Shown: piece after piece, positions 60,902 to 62,458 of the stretch
Layout: the number at the start of each line of letters is the position of its first letter
Position numbering within the stretch: position 1 is the first letter of the stretch
Assembly: GCA_002364735.1 (NCBI GenBank)
Contig: DEZB01000055.1
Location: 1 to 62,458 of the forward strand
From: Bacteroidales bacterium UBA3143
GTDB taxonomy: Bacteria > Bacteroidota > Bacteroidia > Bacteroidales > Dysgonomonadaceae
Length of the DNA: 62,458 bases
Reading direction: 5' to 3'
Program-made: the position numbers and the translations under genes
The notes under the pieces: model-generated
Databases searched by the model: none
The model's input: the letters and a program-made list of their open reading frames with translations, nothing else
Told to the model about the DNA's origin: nothing

Positions 60902-62212
60902 ATGATTGAAAAATATTTTAAACTAAAAGATCACGGTACTAATGTACGAACGGAAATAATTGCGGGTATCATTACATTTCTAACGATGTCATATATTTTG
61001 GTAGTAAATCCAAATATTTTGGGGACTGCTGGAATGGACAAAGCCGCTTTATTTACAGCTACAGCGTTAGCAAGTGTTATCGGAACGCTTTTAATGGCTT
61101 TCATTCCCAGATTACCAATTGCTGCTGCTCCAGGCATGGGATTAAACAGTTTTTTTGCGTTTTCTGTAGTTTTAGGGTTGGGATATTCGTGGCAAATGGC
61201 TTTAACAGCTGTTTTCATTGAGGGAATTATTTTTATAATTCTCACGTTTTTCAATGTGCGCGAATTAATTGTACAAAGTATTCCGAAAAGCATCAAAAAT
61301 GCCATCCCTGTAGGAATTGGTTTGTTTATTGCGCTGATTGGATTGCAAAACTCAGGATTGATTGTGAAAGACGAAAATACAATGCTTACGTTGGGTGATT
61401 TTGCAAATAAAAATGTGTGGGTAGCTGTTATTGGTTTACTTGTAACTGCAGTATTATATGTGCGCAAAGTGCACGGGTCATTTCTAATTGGTATAGCTAT
61501 TTCAACAATAGCTGCTACTTTTTTCGGATTGGTTCATTTGCCAGAAGGCGGATTAGTTTCATTACCTCCCAGCATTGCTCCTATTTTTGCTCAATTTGAA
61601 TGGAGTAATATTTTTACCCTTGACATGTTGATCGTTGTTTTCACTTTCTTGTTTGTTAATTTATTTGATACTATCGGGACATTGATTGGTGTTGCAACTA
61701 AAGCTGGATTTATAGATAAAGATGGCAATTTTCCAGAAATAAAAAAAGCACTTTTTGCTGATGCACTGGGTACAACCTTTGGTGCTGTCTTAGGAACGAG
61801 TACTGTGACCTCTTATGTTGAAAGTGCCTCGGGCGTCGCTTCTGGTGGACGCACTGGTTTAACATCAGTAGCCACAGCGAGCATGTTTGCTATTGCCTTG
61901 TTTTTGGCCCCATTGTTTTTAATGGTTCCTGCAGCAGCCACAGCTCCAGCATTAATTATGGTCGGATTATTTATGATTACATCAGTCGTGGATATTAACT
62001 TTGTTGATATGACTGAAGCTTTGCCAGCATTTTTAACGATTATCATGATGCCTTTTGCTTTTAGCATTGCTCAAGGCATTGTGTTCGGAATGTTATCTTT
62101 TGTGTTACTCAAAGCATTAAGTGGAAAAACAAAACATGTTTCAACCACAATGTGGGTGATTTTTGTACTTTTTATGGTGAAAATTATTTTAGAGGCAATG
62201 CACATAATGTAA
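60902..62212 (+). CDS. NCS2 family nucleobase permease (guanine/hypoxanthine type)
   Basis: A 436-residue inner-membrane protein with about twelve hydrophobic segments. The start FKLKDHGTNVRTEIIAGIITFLTMSYILVVNP, the motif APGMGLNSFFAF near residue 80, FVNLFDTIGTLIGVATKAGF near 255 and GTSTVTSYVESASGVASGGRTGL near 300 are all typical of the guanine/hypoxanthine (AzgA/PbuG-like) branch of NCS2. It imports a purine with protons. The gene order with DUF5020 suggests a two-membrane uptake route. Confidence 0.93.
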   Translation: MIEKYFKLKDHGTNVRTEIIAGIITFLTMSYILVVNPNILGTAGMDKAALFTATALASVIGTLLMAFIPRLPIAAAPGMGLNSFFAFSVVLGLGYSWQMALTAVFIEGIIFIILTFFNVRELIVQSIPKSIKNAIPVGIGLFIALIGLQNSGLIVKDENTMLTLGDFANKNVWVAVIGLLVTAVLYVRKVHGSFLIGIAISTIAATFFGLVHLPEGGLVSLPPSIAPIFAQFEWSNIFTLDMLIVVFTFLFVNLFDTIGTLIGVATKAGFIDKDGNFPEIKKALFADALGTTFGAVLGTSTVTSYVESASGVASGGRTGLTSVATASMFAIALFLAPLFLMVPAAATAPALIMVGLFMITSVVDINFVDMTEALPAFLTIIMMPFAFSIAQGIVFGMLSFVLLKALSGKTKHVSTTMWVIFVLFMVKIILEAMHIM

Positions 62213-62245
62213 ATATCAATAATTCTAAAGTTTTAAAGTTCTAAG

Positions 62246-62279
62246 AACGGCATACATATTATTTGTATGCCGTTTTTTT
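62246..62279 (+). terminator. intrinsic terminator after the permease gene
   Basis: AACGGCATAC at 62246-62255 pairs with GTATGCCGTT at 62265-62274 around a nine-nt loop and is followed by a seven-T run. It lies 33 bases past the stop codon. Confidence 0.92.
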
Positions 62280-62349
62280 CTCCTATCAACTTCAATTTGA
62301 TTGACATTATAAACTCATTCTATTTGAGTCAACTAAGCTATTCAAAAAA

Positions 62350-62394
62350 AGGTTCAATTAATAACTCATTTATCATGAGATATAAATTGAACCT
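62350..62394. other. long imperfect hairpin at the right end
   Basis: AGGTTCAATT at 62350-62359 pairs with AATTGAACCT at 62385-62394; an inner stem CTCAT/ATGAG (62364-62378) gives a total of about 17 pairs with bulges. There is no T-run on the plus strand. It may be the terminator of a gene converging from beyond the window. Confidence 0.5.
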
Positions 62395-62458
62395 AATCAT
62401 AAGACTCTAATCAATTAGATATATAAATAGATCATTTATTTAACCCACATTGCAGTAA

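Overview
The window looks like chromosome from an AT-rich member of the Bacteroidota, probably order Bacteroidales. The evidence is the content: outer-membrane receptors with carboxypeptidase-regulatory N-domains, a DUF4249/TonB-receptor pair, DUF4254, DUF4922 and DUF5020 families, SusC-like 'IQAQ' signal peptides, and promoters of the Bacteroidota type (TTTG about 19-20 nt before TAnnTTTG). Genus cannot be named from sequence alone. There is no plasmid or prophage backbone.

Layout. 1-674: 3' end of an alkaline-phosphatase-superfamily gene. 1254-5686 (-): carA-carB. 5687-8805: repeat-rich gap, a frameshifted AraC regulator, a pirin and a nitroreductase. 8898-12749: NhaC antiporter, then an Lrp/AsnC regulator divergent from a PLP sulfur-amino-acid enzyme. 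12887-13640 (-): DUF1232 protein and thioredoxin. 13670-19850: accessory island with a type IIG restriction-modification gene, two detached copies of an alternative C-terminal tail, arrays of a perfect 28-bp palindrome, and a REP-associated tyrosine transposase (RAYT) whose own reading frame contains that palindrome. 20143-23902: PhnA/YjdM protein, META lipoprotein, SDR, glycosyltransferase 9 and DUF4254. 24245-31055 (+): compact carotenoid operon (crtB, idi, lycopene cyclase, CruF-like hydratase, acyltransferase, glycosyltransferase, TPR protein, crtI), preceded by two perfect 11-bp inverted repeats. 31186-37018: TonB-domain lipoprotein, DUF4922, serB, Usp-like and TPR genes. 37023-43074 (-): nadD, GlsB-like, nspC, SDR, rpmA, rplU, nnr. 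43181-43638: tRNA-Leu(GAG), tRNA-Leu(CAG), tRNA-Gly(GCC) and a broken half tRNA-Gly. 43689-46193 (-): free Met-sulfoxide reductase, and an AAA ATPase preceded by six 22-bp iterons. 46522-59927 (-): envelope region of lipoproteins, two duplicated outer-membrane receptors, a DUF4249/TonB-receptor pair and three small beta-barrels. 60166-62212 (+): DUF5020 channel and NCS2 purine permease.

How the genes fit together. The carotenoid genes together predict a cyclised, 1'-hydroxylated carotenoid that is glycosylated and acylated; this is inference from family membership. The DUF5020 and NCS2 genes plausibly move nucleobases or nucleosides across the two membranes.

The strongest unexplained signals are: the restriction gene with spare 3' tails joined to REP arrays around a RAYT; the exactly phased iterons before the ATPase gene; the paired palindromes before crtB; and several families of dispersed palindromic repeats, including two 234-242 bp inverted-repeat elements sitting after each of two tandemly duplicated receptor genes.
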